A DNA stretch of 64,000 nucleotides from an uncultured Gelidibacter sp. (GTDB taxonomy: Bacteria; Bacteroidota; Bacteroidia; Flavobacteriales; Flavobacteriaceae): NCBI RefSeq assembly GCF_947500795.1, contig NZ_CANMTE010000003.1, positions 248,001 to 312,000 on the forward strand, written 5' to 3'. Positions 1 through 10,386 of this stretch are shown piece by piece. Numbering within the stretch: position 1 is the first letter of the stretch; each line of letters opens with the position of its first letter. The notes under the pieces are model-generated. The model made no database searches and was not told the DNA's origin. It was given only the letters and a program-made list of their open reading frames with translations. The position numbers and the translations under genes were made by a program.

Positions 1-31
1 AAAATTCAAATTCAGACGTTTCAAAAGCCTT

Positions 32-1477
32 ATGGAGAAAATTATTGACGAAAGCAAACAAGGAAAATCTCTAGTACTAGAACCAAAAAATGGTAATACC
101 CGAAAACTTTTTATTGAAAGTTATGGCTGCTCCATGAACTTTAGTGACAGTGAAATTGTGGCTTCCATCCTATTAAAGGAAGGCTATAATACCACCCAAA
201 CCTTAGAAGAGGCTGATCTTGTCCTGGTAAACACCTGCTCTATTCGCGATAAAGCTGAACAAACTGTACGTAAAAGACTGGAAAAATATAACGCTGTAAA
301 ACGCATCAACCCGAAAATGAAAGTTGGCGTTCTCGGCTGCATGGCGGAACGTTTAAAAAGTAAATTCTTAGAGGAAGAAAAAATTGTCGACCTCGTTGTG
401 GGTCCAGACGCTTATAAAGATCTACCAAATTTATTGGCAGAAGTTGATGAAGGTAGAGATGCCATCAACGTTATCTTGAGTAAAGACGAAACTTATGGTG
501 ATATTTCTCCTGTCAGATTAAACTCCAACGGGGTTTCTGCATTTGTTTCCATAACACGTGGTTGCGACAATATGTGCACCTTTTGTGTGGTTCCTTTTAC
601 TCGCGGTCGTGAGCGCAGCCGTGATCCACAAAGTATTTTAGAAGAAATCAAAGATCTTTGGGACAGAGGGTTTAAGGAAATTACCCTTTTAGGTCAAAAT
701 GTGGATAGTTATTTATGGTATGGCGGTGGACTTAAAAAAGACTTCGACAAAGCTAGCGATATCCAAAAGGCAACAGCCGTTAATTTTGCCAATTTACTAG
801 ATTTATGTGCAAAGGCATATCCTAAAATGCGCATCCGTTTTTCAACATCTAATCCTCAAGATTTAACTTTGGATGTGATTGAAACAATGGCGAAACACAA
901 AAATATATGTGACCATATCCATTTGCCTGTGCAAAGTGGCAGCAACCGTATTTTGAAAGAAATGAATCGTCTTCACACCCGTGAAGAGTATTTTGAACTT
1001 ATAGATAATATCAGACGCATTCTTCCTGATTGCGCTATTTCTCAGGATATGATAGCAGGTTTCCCAACTGAAACTGAAGAAGACCATCAAGATACGTTAA
1101 GCTTAATGGAATATGTAAAATATAATTTTGGTTATATGTTTACCTATTCTGAACGTCCTGGGACTTTGGCCGAACGAAAAATGGAAGATGATGTACCTGA
1201 AGAGATTAAGAAAAGACGTTTGGATGAGATTGTCCAATTACAAAGACAACATAGTGAGTTCAGAACCAAAGCATTTTTGAATACTACTGTGGAAGTTTTG
1301 ATTGAACGCGAATCCAAAAAATCAGATCAAGAATGGTCTGGACGAACTTCACAAAATGTAGTAGCAGTGTTCCCTAAAGAAGACTATAAAATTGGCGATT
1401 TAGTAAATGTAAAAATCACAGATTGTACCAGTGCAACTCTCATTGGAGAAGCTATCGGATATGCGATGAACGACTAA
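32..1477 (+). CDS. miaB: tRNA-2-methylthio-N6-dimethylallyladenosine synthase MiaB
   Basis: Radical-SAM methylthiotransferase that adds a methylthio group to i6A37 of tRNAs reading UNN codons. The 481 residues show the full family layout. The N-terminal UPF0004 domain has its three cluster ligands at C33 (YGCSMN), C69 (NTCS) and C103 (LGCMAE). The radical-SAM CxxxCxxC is at C178, C182 and C185 ([10 protein letters not shown]). A C-terminal TRAM domain covers roughly residues 410-480. Length is normal for MiaB. It heads a co-directional run with the sigma-54 regulator, lptE, a TPR gene and secG, an order usual in flavobacteria. MiaB is preferred over MtaB or RimO because of the [12 protein letters not shown] stretch after the radical-SAM site. 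Only 31 bases lie upstream in the window, so the promoter is not visible. Confidence 0.97.
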   Translation: MEKIIDESKQGKSLVLEPKNGNTRKLFIESYGCSMNFSDSEIVASILLKEGYNTTQTLEEADLVLVNTCSIRDKAEQTVRKRLEKYNAVKRINPKMKVGVLGCMAERLKSKFLEEEKIVDLVVGPDAYKDLPNLLAEVDEGRDAINVILSKDETYGDISPVRLNSNGVSAFVSITRGCDNMCTFCVVPFTRGRERSRDPQSILEEIKDLWDRGFKEITLLGQNVDSYLWYGGGLKKDFDKASDIQKATAVNFANLLDLCAKAYPKMRIRFSTSNPQDLTLDVIETMAKHKNICDHIHLPVQSGSNRILKEMNRLHTREEYFELIDNIRRILPDCAISQDMIAGFPTETEEDHQDTLSLMEYVKYNFGYMFTYSERPGTLAERKMEDDVPEEIKKRRLDEIVQLQRQHSEFRTKAFLNTTVEVLIERESKKSDQEWSGRTSQNVVAVFPKEDYKIGDLVNVKITDCTSATLIGEAIGYAMND

Positions 1478-1545
1478 AGCGTCATACTGAAGTCGATACA
1501 TTCACACTATTTATTGTACAATTATTTATTCATAATTTAAGTTAA

Positions 1546-2814
1546 ATGGAATCAATTCAAGCCATAAAACAACGTTTCGGAATTATTGGGAATGACCCAA
1601 AACTCAACCGAGCTATAGAAAAAGCCATTCAAGTTGCTCCAACAGACATCTCCGTGTTGGTTACTGGAGAAAGTGGTGTTGGTAAGGAAAGTATTCCAAA
1701 AATCATACATCAATTATCACATCGCAAGCACGGAAAATATATTGCCGTAAACTGTGGCGCTATTCCGGAAGGCACTATTGACAGTGAACTCTTTGGTCAT
1801 GAGAAAGGCGCTTTTACAGGTGCAACCCAAACTCGTGAAGGTTATTTTGAAGTAGCTGACGGCGGTACTATTTTCCTTGATGAAGTAGGTGAATTACCAT
1901 TAACCACGCAAGTACGTTTACTTCGTGTTTTGGAAAATGGCGAATTTATAAAAGTAGGATCTAGTAAAGTCCAACAAACAAACGTGCGCATTGTAGCTGC
2001 TACAAACGTTAACATGTTTGAAGCCATTAAGAAGGAGAAATTCAGGGAAGACCTTTATTACAGATTGAGCACCATTGACATTCACTTACCACCGTTACGT
2101 GAGCGAAAAGAAGACATTCATTTGTTATTCAGAAAATTTGCCAGCGATTTTGCACTGAAATACAAAATGCCGACCATCAAATTAACTGACGAAGCCGTAG
2201 ATGTGCTATTGAAAAACCGCTGGAATGGAAATATCAGACAATTACGAAATGCTGCCGAGCAAATTTCAGTACTCGAACAAACCAGAACCATCAATGCCGC
2301 CACTTTAAAAAGTTATTTACCAAGTGACGCTGACAACCTTCCTGCAGTTATAAAAAACTCTAAAAGCGAAAGCGACTTTAGCAGTGAGCGAGAGATTCTT
2401 TACAAAGTACTTTTCGATATGAAGAGTGATTTGAATGACTTGAAGAAACTCACCATGGAACTCATGAAGAATGGCACAACGCATGACGTTCAGAAGAAAA
2501 ATGAAGGATTGATCCAAAAGATTTATGGTGAAGACCAAGAGGAAGAGGATTATGAAGACACTATTGAAGATTTAGAAGTGCTTTCTATTCCTGAGAAAAT
2601 GAGTCAACTGTCAGATGCTATTGATGAATCCAATGATAAGTATTATTTTGCGGAAGAAGTTGAAGAGGAAGAAACACTTTCACTACATGACAAGGAACTG
2701 GAATTGATCAAAAAGTCATTAGAACGTCATCAAGGCAAACGCAAATTAGCTGCTGCTGAATTAGGCATTAGTGAGCGTACTTTGTATAGAAAAATTAAGC
2801 AATACGATTTATAA
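1546..2814 (+). CDS. sigma-54-interacting transcriptional regulator (AAA+ enhancer-binding protein)
   Basis: Activator of sigma-54 RNA polymerase. There is no N-terminal sensory domain: the AAA+ module starts almost at once. Visible motifs are Walker A GESGVGKE (residues 41-49), the sigma-54 contact loop GAFTGA (88-93), Walker B in GGTIFLDEVGE (106-116) and an arginine-finger region around LYYRLSTIDIHLPPLRER. A long acidic linker (about 255-385) follows, then a Fis-type helix-turn-helix at the C-terminus (GKRKLAAAELGISERTLYR). The lack of a receiver or PAS domain suggests control by level, by the linker or by a partner rather than by phosphorylation. It lies 68 bases after miaB and 24 before lptE. 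Targets cannot be inferred from this window. Confidence 0.93.
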   Translation: MESIQAIKQRFGIIGNDPKLNRAIEKAIQVAPTDISVLVTGESGVGKESIPKIIHQLSHRKHGKYIAVNCGAIPEGTIDSELFGHEKGAFTGATQTREGYFEVADGGTIFLDEVGELPLTTQVRLLRVLENGEFIKVGSSKVQQTNVRIVAATNVNMFEAIKKEKFREDLYYRLSTIDIHLPPLRERKEDIHLLFRKFASDFALKYKMPTIKLTDEAVDVLLKNRWNGNIRQLRNAAEQISVLEQTRTINAATLKSYLPSDADNLPAVIKNSKSESDFSSEREILYKVLFDMKSDLNDLKKLTMELMKNGTTHDVQKKNEGLIQKIYGEDQEEEDYEDTIEDLEVLSIPEKMSQLSDAIDESNDKYYFAEEVEEEETLSLHDKELELIKKSLERHQGKRKLAAAELGISERTLYRKIKQYDL

Positions 2815-2838
2815 ATCGTCGTCATCGATAACACATTT

Positions 2839-3345
2839 ATGAAATATTTTAAAATTTTAGCACTCGTTTTAAGTCTTGGATTATTCTATGGCTGTGGCAA
2901 CTACGGATTTACAGGCATTTCCTTACCTGCAGGAACTACCACCTACCAAGTTAATTATTTCCAAAACGATGCACCCTTGGTTGAACCAGGTTTGGACCGT
3001 ACATTTACAAATGCATTGGCCGATTTAATTCAGAATCAGACCAGCTTACAATTGGTAACTTCAGGAGGTGACATAACTTATGAAGGTGAAATTACTGAGT
3101 ATCGTATTTCTCCAACCACCGCTACTGCTGATATTACTGCTGCCCAAAACAGATTAACGATTGGGGTACGCGTACGTTTTTTTGATAAGAATAATCCTGA
3201 CGGTGACGTCAACCAAACATTTTCGTTCTTTTATGACTATCCAGGCAATGCACAATTGGTAGGTGCCCAAAAAGATGCAGCAATTTCTGAAATCTTAGAA
3301 CGTATCACACAAGACATATTAAATGCTACCTTAGGCAAATGGTAA
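2839..3345 (+). CDS. lptE: LptE-like LPS-assembly outer-membrane lipoprotein
   Basis: Predicted lipoprotein of 168 residues with a signal peptide ending in a lipobox (LFYGC, acylated Cys19). The mature part begins with the NYGFTG.SLP motif seen at the start of Bacteroidota LptE proteins, followed by a mixed alpha/beta domain (VEPGLDRTFTNALADLIQ). In the Lpt system this protein plugs and helps fold the LptD barrel that inserts LPS into the outer membrane. The family is very divergent, so the call rests on the lipobox, the length, the conserved start of the mature protein and the typical flavobacterial neighbourhood (sigma-54 regulator upstream, secG downstream). Confidence 0.82.
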   Translation: MKYFKILALVLSLGLFYGCGNYGFTGISLPAGTTTYQVNYFQNDAPLVEPGLDRTFTNALADLIQNQTSLQLVTSGGDITYEGEITEYRISPTTATADITAAQNRLTIGVRVRFFDKNNPDGDVNQTFSFFYDYPGNAQLVGAQKDAAISEILERITQDILNATLGKW

Positions 3346-3354
3346 TTTTATAAC

Positions 3355-4296
3355 GTGAACACACAAGACTTTACATATTTACTCAGCCATCCTGAAGAAT
3401 TGAATACGGTACACACCGCGAATGTTGGTGAAATTGTAGCGCAGTACCCCTACTTTCAGGCCGCAAGAGCTTTACATTTAAAAGGTCTAAAAACCAAGGA
3501 AAGCAATCAATACAATCAGGAACTGAGAATTACGGCTGCCTATACCACGGATAGAAGTATTTTATTTGATTTTATAACATCGGAGGCGTTCAATCAAAAT
3601 GAAATATCCCGACTTATCAAACAAAACACTGAACTTCTTAAAGGCATTGATGTTACTGACGCTGAAGATATATCGGTTCACAAAAAGGTGACGTTGGATG
3701 ATCATCTCATGCAGCAAGTTAAAGACAGTGATGGTGTTTTAGATCCAGATCTGTTTGAAGCGAAACCAGGATTAGCAACCAGTACATCAGACACATCTAT
3801 TATTGATGTTGATGTCAAAAACATTGAGCCATCACCGGAAGAACAATTACAAATTGGTAAACCCTTAGAGTTTGACAAAAACGAAACACATTCGTTTACA
3901 CAGTGGTTAAAGATTACAAGTTTCAAACCAATTGAACGGGAAACTGAAGAAATTCCAGCAAAAACCGAAACCCCTGCAAAAGAGCCAATTCAGGAAGCCA
4001 AAACAGAGTCGGGACTTGAAAAAAAATTGGAATTGATCGATAAGTTTATCACAACCAATCCCAAAATTGCTCCAGTTAAAGAATCAAAACCTGCAATTAA
4101 TCTCGCACAAACCCAACTGGTTCAGAATGATAGCTTCATGACAGAGACATTAGCGCGCATATATTTGGAGCAAAAAAACTATGATAAAGCAATTCAATCT
4201 TATAAAATTTTAATTTTGAAATATCCAGAAAAAAGTGGTTTCTTTGCAGACCAAATTAAAGCGGTAAAACAAATACAAGCAAATAATACCAAATAG
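3355..4296 (+). CDS. tetratricopeptide-repeat-containing protein of unknown function
   Basis: Soluble 313-residue protein starting at GTG, nine bases after lptE; no in-frame ATG fits the conserved start NTQDFTYLLSHPEEL. The N-terminal 110 residues are helical. The middle (about 115-240) is acidic and rich in Glu, Pro and Thr, probably disordered. The C-terminal 50 residues (TLARIYLEQKNYDKAIQSYKILILKYPEKS) make one TPR-like helical pair. No signal peptide is visible. The gene sits between lptE and secG in an order conserved in flavobacteria, so it may assist envelope biogenesis or Sec function, but that is inference from position only. Confidence 0.8.
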   Translation: MNTQDFTYLLSHPEELNTVHTANVGEIVAQYPYFQAARALHLKGLKTKESNQYNQELRITAAYTTDRSILFDFITSEAFNQNEISRLIKQNTELLKGIDVTDAEDISVHKKVTLDDHLMQQVKDSDGVLDPDLFEAKPGLATSTSDTSIIDVDVKNIEPSPEEQLQIGKPLEFDKNETHSFTQWLKITSFKPIERETEEIPAKTETPAKEPIQEAKTESGLEKKLELIDKFITTNPKIAPVKESKPAINLAQTQLVQNDSFMTETLARIYLEQKNYDKAIQSYKILILKYPEKSGFFADQIKAVKQIQANNTK

Positions 4297-4299
4297 CAC

Positions 4300-4647
4300 A
4301 TGAGTACGTTTTCAATATTTTTAGTCCTTATCATCATTGTATCTTTTCTATTGGTGGTTGTCATTATGGTTCAAAACCCTAAAGGAGGCGGATTGTCTTC
4401 TTCATTTGGTGGCGGCGGCTCACAACAGTTAGGTGGTGTTAAAAAAACAACTGACTTTTTAGATAAGAGTACATGGATTTTAGCAACTGTTTTATTAGCA
4501 CTTATTTTGGTATCCAACGTAGCTATTGACGGTGCAACTGGAACTACTGAATCTAAAGCGTTAGACACTGATGCTGCAACAAGCATTCCTGCTCCAACAG
4601 CTCCTGCTATTAATAATACTACAACACCTGTTGATACTACAAAATAA
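4300..4647 (+). CDS. secG: protein translocase subunit SecG
   Basis: Small membrane subunit of the SecYEG translocon, 115 residues. Two transmembrane helices (about 5-23 and 55-75) flank the conserved cytosolic loop MVQNPKGGGLSSSFGGGGSQQLGG, which is diagnostic of SecG. The C-terminal tail is a Thr/Ala/Pro-rich low-complexity extension (about residues 85-115), as is common in Bacteroidota SecG. The gene follows the TPR gene by three bases and is closed by a strong hairpin terminator, so it is the last gene of the miaB-led run. Confidence 0.95.
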   Translation: MSTFSIFLVLIIIVSFLLVVVIMVQNPKGGGLSSSFGGGGSQQLGGVKKTTDFLDKSTWILATVLLALILVSNVAIDGATGTTESKALDTDAATSIPAPTAPAINNTTTPVDTTK

Positions 4648-4672
4648 TTAAAGTAGTACCATTCAAAATATT

Positions 4673-4707
4673 AAAAAATGCCAACATTATTTGTTGGCAT
4701 TTTTTTG
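4673..4707 (+). terminator. Rho-independent terminator after secG
   Basis: Perfect stem ATGCCAAC / GTTGGCAT around a short ATTATTT loop (4678-4700), with an A-run before it and seven T after it. It separates the secG operon from groES. Confidence 0.9.
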
Positions 4708-4821
4708 TTACTGAAACTTTGTCAGTTCAGTACCCATGGCACATTTTTCGCAACTAAGTAATCCGTTAAACAAAATTAATTAACCTGTCACGTCGAGTGT
4801 GACTAAACTAAAAATAAAATT

Positions 4822-5097
4822 ATGGGATTAAACATTAAACCATTGGCAGACCGTGTTCTTATTGAACCTGTAGAAGCTGAAACAAAAACAGCTTCAGGAA
4901 TTATTATTCCAGACAACGCTAAAGAAAAACCTCAAAAAGGTAAAGTTGTTGCCGTTGGTGCTGGTACTAAAAAAAATCCAATGACTGTAAAGGTTGGTGA
5001 AACTGTTCTTTACGGAAAATACGCAGGAACAGAATTGAAACTTGAAGGCAAAGATTATTTGATCATGCGTGAAAGTGATGTTCTTGCAATCATCTAA
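4822..5097 (+). CDS. groES: co-chaperonin GroES
   Basis: Ten-kilodalton lid of the GroEL chamber, 91 residues. It has the classic start [15 protein letters not shown], the mobile loop around [19 protein letters not shown] (about 20-38) and the end [13 protein letters not shown]. It sits 93 bases before groEL in the usual order. No CIRCE operator (TTAGCACTC-N9-GAGTGCTAA) is visible upstream, which fits Bacteroidota, where HrcA/CIRCE control is uncommon. The gene starts a new transcription unit after the secG terminator. Confidence 0.98.
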   Translation: MGLNIKPLADRVLIEPVEAETKTASGIIIPDNAKEKPQKGKVVAVGAGTKKNPMTVKVGETVLYGKYAGTELKLEGKDYLIMRESDVLAII

Positions 5098-5125
5098 TCA
5101 AAAAGGAAAAAATTAAACATCAAAC

Positions 5126-5152
5126 TCCAATACTCGATTTTGAGGCATTGGA
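5126..5152 (+). other. intercistronic hairpin between groES and groEL
   Basis: TCCAAT (5126-5131) pairs with ATTGGA (5147-5152), and an inner CTC/GAG pair surrounds a GATTTT loop. Partial complementarity continues outside (TCAAAC against GTTGA). There is no T-run, so it is more likely an mRNA processing or stability element than a terminator. Confidence 0.4.
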
Positions 5153-5166
5153 AGTTGAAACATTAA

Positions 5167-6819
<1,653 letters not shown>

Positions 6820-6850
6820 GTCAATAAAATTTAGACCTACAATTTATAAA

Positions 6851-6885
6851 AAACGCCTCAATATTAATTGAGGCGTTTTCTTTTT
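6851..6885 (+). terminator. Rho-independent terminator after groEL
   Basis: Twelve-base perfect stem AAACGCCTCAAT / ATTGAGGCGTTT (6851-6862 with 6867-6878), loop ATTA, followed by TCTTTTTG. It ends the groESL unit. Confidence 0.93.
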
Positions 6886-6901
6886 GTTTAGTCTTTCACA
6901 A

Positions 6902-6924
6902 ACGATTTAGATGATCTAAATCGT
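6902..6924 (-). terminator. perfect palindrome just after the 34-residue ORF, possible terminator
   Basis: ACGATTTAGAT (6902-6912) and ATCTAAATCGT (6914-6924) are exact inverted copies separated by one base. On the minus strand the palindrome begins one base after the stop codon of the small ORF at 6926-7030. The T-run after it is short (TTTG), so terminator function is likely but not certain; a protein-binding palindrome is the alternative. Confidence 0.5.
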
Positions 6925-6925
6925 A

Positions 6926-7030
6926 TTACAAACTACGTTTTTTTGGAGCAGTTTGAGGTGCCTTTTTTGCCGGTTGCTTTTTAGCAGGCTTGGCCGCTTG
7001 TGGTTTCCCACCTAAATTAGATTGTGCCAT
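6926..7030 (-). CDS. 34-residue basic Ala/Lys/Pro-rich small protein
   Basis: A short frame from ATG (7030) to TAA (6926) encodes MAQSNLGGKPQAAK followed by repeats of the type PAKKQPAKKAPQTAPKKRSL. Nine of 34 residues are Lys or Arg and no acidic residue occurs. Such a composition resembles the basic tails of histone-like or nucleoid proteins, or a small ribosome- or nucleic-acid-binding peptide; no family is recognised. Support for coding comes from the biased, low-complexity but frame-consistent composition, an ATG preceded by an A/T-rich leader, and an 11-base palindrome directly after the stop. It lies between the groEL terminator and the HMA gene, on the opposite strand to groEL. Confidence 0.6.
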   Translation of the reverse strand: MAQSNLGGKPQAAKPAKKQPAKKAPQTAPKKRSL

Positions 7031-7117
7031 AATAATTTATGATTTAAAATCTATATTAAAGATACAATCGGACGGCTCCTTGTTATTCTCTCGTTAGCAA
7101 ACATTTAACTATAACTA

Positions 7118-7480
7118 TTACTGCTTATCATCTTTATGATCCTCTTTTACGGCTTCATCTCTATAATAACAACAAGCGTGCAAACTGTTATAAGCTTCAT
7201 CCGTAGCTTTTATCTCTTTGGTATCATGACCAACCTCAGCAATACTTTGTTGAATCGCTTTTAAACTCGTTTTGCGCTCATCGAATATTAATTTCAATTC
7301 ATGCGTGTTCACATCCCAATTGGCGATTTTTACACCCTTCGCTTTAATTGCTGCTTTCTCGATGCGCTCCTTACACATCATACATACACCATCAACTTCA
7401 ATAGTGGCTTTGGCGTTTTTATTTTGCGCCATCGTTACTGTTCCTATTAATAATGCGACTGCTAATACTAACTTTTTCAT
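7118..7480 (-). CDS. periplasmic heavy-metal-associated (HMA) domain protein
   Basis: Small secreted metal-binding protein, 120 residues. A signal peptide (KKLVLAVALLIGTVTMAQ) is followed by an HMA/ferredoxin-like fold with the metal site GVCMMC (C33, C36). A second vicinal Cys pair occurs near the C-terminus (HACCYY, C103-C104), followed by a charged His/Asp/Lys tail (KEDHKDDKQ). The spacing CxxC is typical of copper- or other soft-metal chaperones. It lies 9 bases after the TonB-dependent receptor gene and is probably its operon partner, handing on or receiving metal in the periplasm. The exact metal cannot be read from the sequence. Confidence 0.88.
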   Translation of the reverse strand: MKKLVLAVALLIGTVTMAQNKNAKATIEVDGVCMMCKERIEKAAIKAKGVKIANWDVNTHELKLIFDERKTSLKAIQQSIAEVGHDTKEIKATDEAYNSLHACCYYRDEAVKEDHKDDKQ

Positions 7481-7489
7481 AATTTATAT

Positions 7490-9742
7490 TTATTTAATTT
7501 TAAATCGTAATCCGGCATAATACATACTGCCATAAATTGGTCCATAAACAAATGTCGTATCAAAATTTGCTCCAAAAGGATCATCTGCTCCTAAAATTGG
7601 ATTATTTTGTTTCACATCCGTTACGTTTTCGCCACCTAAATATACTTCAAATTTATCAGAAAAAACCTTTGTCACTTGAACGTTAAGAGTGCCGACAGTA
7701 TCTGAATAATCTGATAATTGGTATTGGATAGGATTGCTAACGGTTGATGAAAAGCGTTGTTCGCCCAACCAATTGTATGTCGCGTCAAACTTCCATTGCG
7801 ACAAGTTCTCCTTTAGTTTTGTTTGATAAGATACATTACCAAAAAGGCGATGTTTAGGTGTTAAGGGTTTTTCCAGCTTTCCAGAATTGTATTGTGTTTT
7901 GATATCATAATATTTGTAAGCACTTCTGAAATCGAAGCCTTCAAATACATTATAATTGAATTCCAGTTGAAAACTATTCGCATAACTTTCACCATCAAGA
8001 TTGTAGAAATTTAGTTGTTGAGGATTTTCAAAATCGACAACAATCTGATTTTGGAAATCTGTTCTGTAATAATCCAAAGTCACATCAGCCTTATTCCCAA
8101 ACAAATTGAATCCCTGTAAGAAAGACACTCCATAATTCCAAGCAATCTCCGGATCTAAACCATAAGCACCTCTCGAACTGCCTACAGGTGCTGCACCATC
8201 AATCAACAAGGTTCTTGAGGTAGCGAAGATGTTTTGGTTCTCCGCAAAAATACTCGCACTACGTTTTCCTCGACCAAAAGAAACTCTCAAAGCCGATTTC
8301 TCCCAAGGCGTGTAGCGTGCATGAAACCTCGGCGTCACAAATGTCCCCAAAATATTATGCCTGTCAATACGAATACCTGCCGTTAAATTCAACTTTTCTA
8401 AATTATCAAAGTTATACTCCAAAAAGGCACCTACTGAGCTTTCTGTGCGTTCAAAATCTTCACTTATCACCAATTCATCATAATGATCATAGGTGTAGCT
8501 GACACCCGTTTTTATCTTATGTCTTGAATCACTAATAATGGTGTTGTAAATTCCATTAACGTATAAACTGTTGTGCAAAATATCATATTGACGCAAACCG
8601 AAATACGACTCCTGTTTGTGGCTGCTAAACGCCGATTGAAATCCTATAGTTTGCCAAGGAATATTAGGATTGACGTAGCCAGATTTCAAGGACACATCAA
8701 ATCTTCTCGTGTCAATTTCACTTCCCCAAGCATTCGTTGTCAATTTATCGGTATCTGGGTTAAAGTTGACTTGTCCAGTTTGTTTGTTATCATCCAAAAA
8801 ACTAAGATTAATAAAACTGACGAATCCCTTTTCTGCATTGGTATATTGCCAACGATTCATGAGATTAATTTGATTGTAAATTGGCATATCCAAGAAGCCG
8901 TCGTCATTAACATCATGTTTCATATCATGTGTGTTTCCGTGCAAATACAAACCTGTACTCCACTTTTCACTCACCTGAGTGTTGAGATGCACATTGGCTT
9001 CCAAACGCTCACTACTCGCGCCATACAAATTGACGAAAAGCCTGTTATCGGTAGAAGGTTTTACCAACTCCGTGTTGATTTGTCCAGCAATGCTTTCAAA
9101 ACCATTTACCACACTCCCCGCTCCTTTTGTAATTTGAATACTTTCTACCCAAGTACCCGGCGTAAAACTCAATCCGTAAGCTTGAGACGCACCACGAATG
9201 GTTGGAATATTTTCTGAGGTAATTAATATGTACGGACTGGTCAGCCCCAACATCTTAATTTGTCGGGTTCCGGTTACGGCATCTGCAAAATTCACATCGA
9301 TGGAAGGATTGGTTTCAAAACTTTCTGACAGGTTACAACAGGCCGCTTTGAGTAACTCATCGCTACTTACAAACATCACGTTTGCAGATTGCAAATACGA
9401 TTTTGAAGTGGCTTGTTTTCGAGAAGTAACGGTTATCTCGCTCAGTTCTCCAGTAGCGTGAAGTGAATGTTTGATATACTTTGGTGAGGTTACTGTAATG
9501 GTGTCGGTTTTGTAACCCACATAACTAATGACCAATTTGGTATATTCCTTTTGATATGGAATGCTAAATTTCCCGTCAATATCGGTTATGGATCCAATAG
9601 TAGAATCTAACCAATACACGTTAGCTCCCGGAAGTGGAACAGTCTTCTTTTGATCCGTTATCTCAACGATAACACCTTCAATGTTGTCTTGCGAAAAGAG
9701 AAGCGTTGGAAGCACCAAAAGGATGTAAAATATCTTTTTCAT
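7490..9742 (-). CDS. TonB-dependent outer-membrane receptor with CarboxypepD_reg-like N-domain
   Basis: Outer-membrane beta-barrel transporter, 750 residues. It has a signal peptide (to about residue 18, LLFSQ), a carboxypeptidase-regulatory-like beta-sandwich (about 20-95), a plug domain (about 105-215) and a 22-strand-type barrel ending in an aromatic/basic residue pattern (YAGLRFKIK). The plug carries a vicinal Cys pair at C135-C136 (KAACCNLSESFETN) and the motif GTRQIKMLGL. There is no SusD partner gene, so it is not a glycan-utilisation SusC; a metal or metal-chelate substrate is suggested by the HMA gene directly downstream and the HYC_CC_PP gene upstream. Confidence 0.92.
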   Translation of the reverse strand: MKKIFYILLVLPTLLFSQDNIEGVIVEITDQKKTVPLPGANVYWLDSTIGSITDIDGKFSIPYQKEYTKLVISYVGYKTDTITVTSPKYIKHSLHATGELSEITVTSRKQATSKSYLQSANVMFVSSDELLKAACCNLSESFETNPSIDVNFADAVTGTRQIKMLGLTSPYILITSENIPTIRGASQAYGLSFTPGTWVESIQITKGAGSVVNGFESIAGQINTELVKPSTDNRLFVNLYGASSERLEANVHLNTQVSEKWSTGLYLHGNTHDMKHDVNDDGFLDMPIYNQINLMNRWQYTNAEKGFVSFINLSFLDDNKQTGQVNFNPDTDKLTTNAWGSEIDTRRFDVSLKSGYVNPNIPWQTIGFQSAFSSHKQESYFGLRQYDILHNSLYVNGIYNTIISDSRHKIKTGVSYTYDHYDELVISEDFERTESSVGAFLEYNFDNLEKLNLTAGIRIDRHNILGTFVTPRFHARYTPWEKSALRVSFGRGKRSASIFAENQNIFATSRTLLIDGAAPVGSSRGAYGLDPEIAWNYGVSFLQGFNLFGNKADVTLDYYRTDFQNQIVVDFENPQQLNFYNLDGESYANSFQLEFNYNVFEGFDFRSAYKYYDIKTQYNSGKLEKPLTPKHRLFGNVSYQTKLKENLSQWKFDATYNWLGEQRFSSTVSNPIQYQLSDYSDTVGTLNVQVTKVFSDKFEVYLGGENVTDVKQNNPILGADDPFGANFDTTFVYGPIYGSMYYAGLRFKIK

Positions 9743-9928
9743 TAATGAATAATTATAATTTTATTAAATCTGAGAATGTTTGTAATTACAGAAGAATGGA
9801 CTCACACAAATCGCTTAATAGCTTTAGAGGTCAGTCGGCAAATAGCTAATAGTGGCACTGCATTCTGTAAAATGTTTGATGGAATCAAAGCACGTTCAAA
9901 ACGCACGATGACCAACTATAATAAAATA

Positions 9929-10336
9929 TCAAATAATGAAGACTTGATCCCGAACGTGTATGTCGGCGACCAAATGAGGTGGAGAATAATCTTTGTGAGG
10001 AATCACCTGATGTGGCAGTCCTTCAAAAAGGTTCGTAAAGGAATAAAATAAAGCTGATAAGAAAACTTGTTGATCAAAGCTGAACTCCTCAAAGGACGTT
10101 TTCTTTAATTGATCTTGACCTTTCAGAATCTCAACGACATCCTTACAACAATGTTTTTCAATGGTATTCGACGCATCGGACATAGCTGTACCGCAAGAAT
10201 CGGGATGAGAAAAAATAGCGACATCAATCAATACTTCCCCACAGAAATGCTTCTCCATGGTAAAGGACACCGTAGATAACAATACTAATACTGCTAACAG
10301 GCCTGAAAATATTTTATGACTGATTTTCTGATTCAT
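9929..10336 (-). CDS. HYC_CC_PP family protein
   Basis: Small secreted or membrane-anchored protein, 135 residues with the start at the second Met (MNQKISHKIF), which gives a normal signal or anchor helix; the longest frame adds ten residues and would begin at 10366. The family signature is complete: KHFCG (about 29-33), a Cys pair in KHCCKD (C63-C64), and SPPHL near the end followed by the conserved tail RDQVFII. The function of the family is unknown. It is found in Bacteroidota next to TonB-dependent receptors and HMA proteins, as here. A -7-like element TAATTTTG (10342-10349, minus) ends five bases before the chosen ATG, which supports the shorter form. Confidence 0.85.
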   Translation of the reverse strand: MNQKISHKIFSGLLAVLVLLSTVSFTMEKHFCGEVLIDVAIFSHPDSCGTAMSDASNTIEKHCCKDVVEILKGQDQLKKTSFEEFSFDQQVFLSALFYSFTNLFEGLPHQVIPHKDYSPPHLVADIHVRDQVFII

Positions 10337-10386
10337 CGCTGCAAAATTACGAAATATTGCATTCATCCACAGACAATTTGAAAACC

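Noticed and set aside
4708-4821. Search for a CIRCE operator upstream of groES
   Set aside because: No TTAGCACTC-N9-GAGTGCTAA-like inverted repeat is present.
8573-9217. Plus-strand open frame of 214 codons inside the TonB-dependent receptor gene
   Set aside because: It is antisense to a complete receptor with signal peptide, plug and barrel; the translated product is low-quality and has no recognisable domain.
9776-10051. Plus-strand frame of 91 codons across the HYC_CC_PP gene 3' end
   Set aside because: It overlaps the conserved RDQVFII tail of the minus-strand gene and shows no family features.
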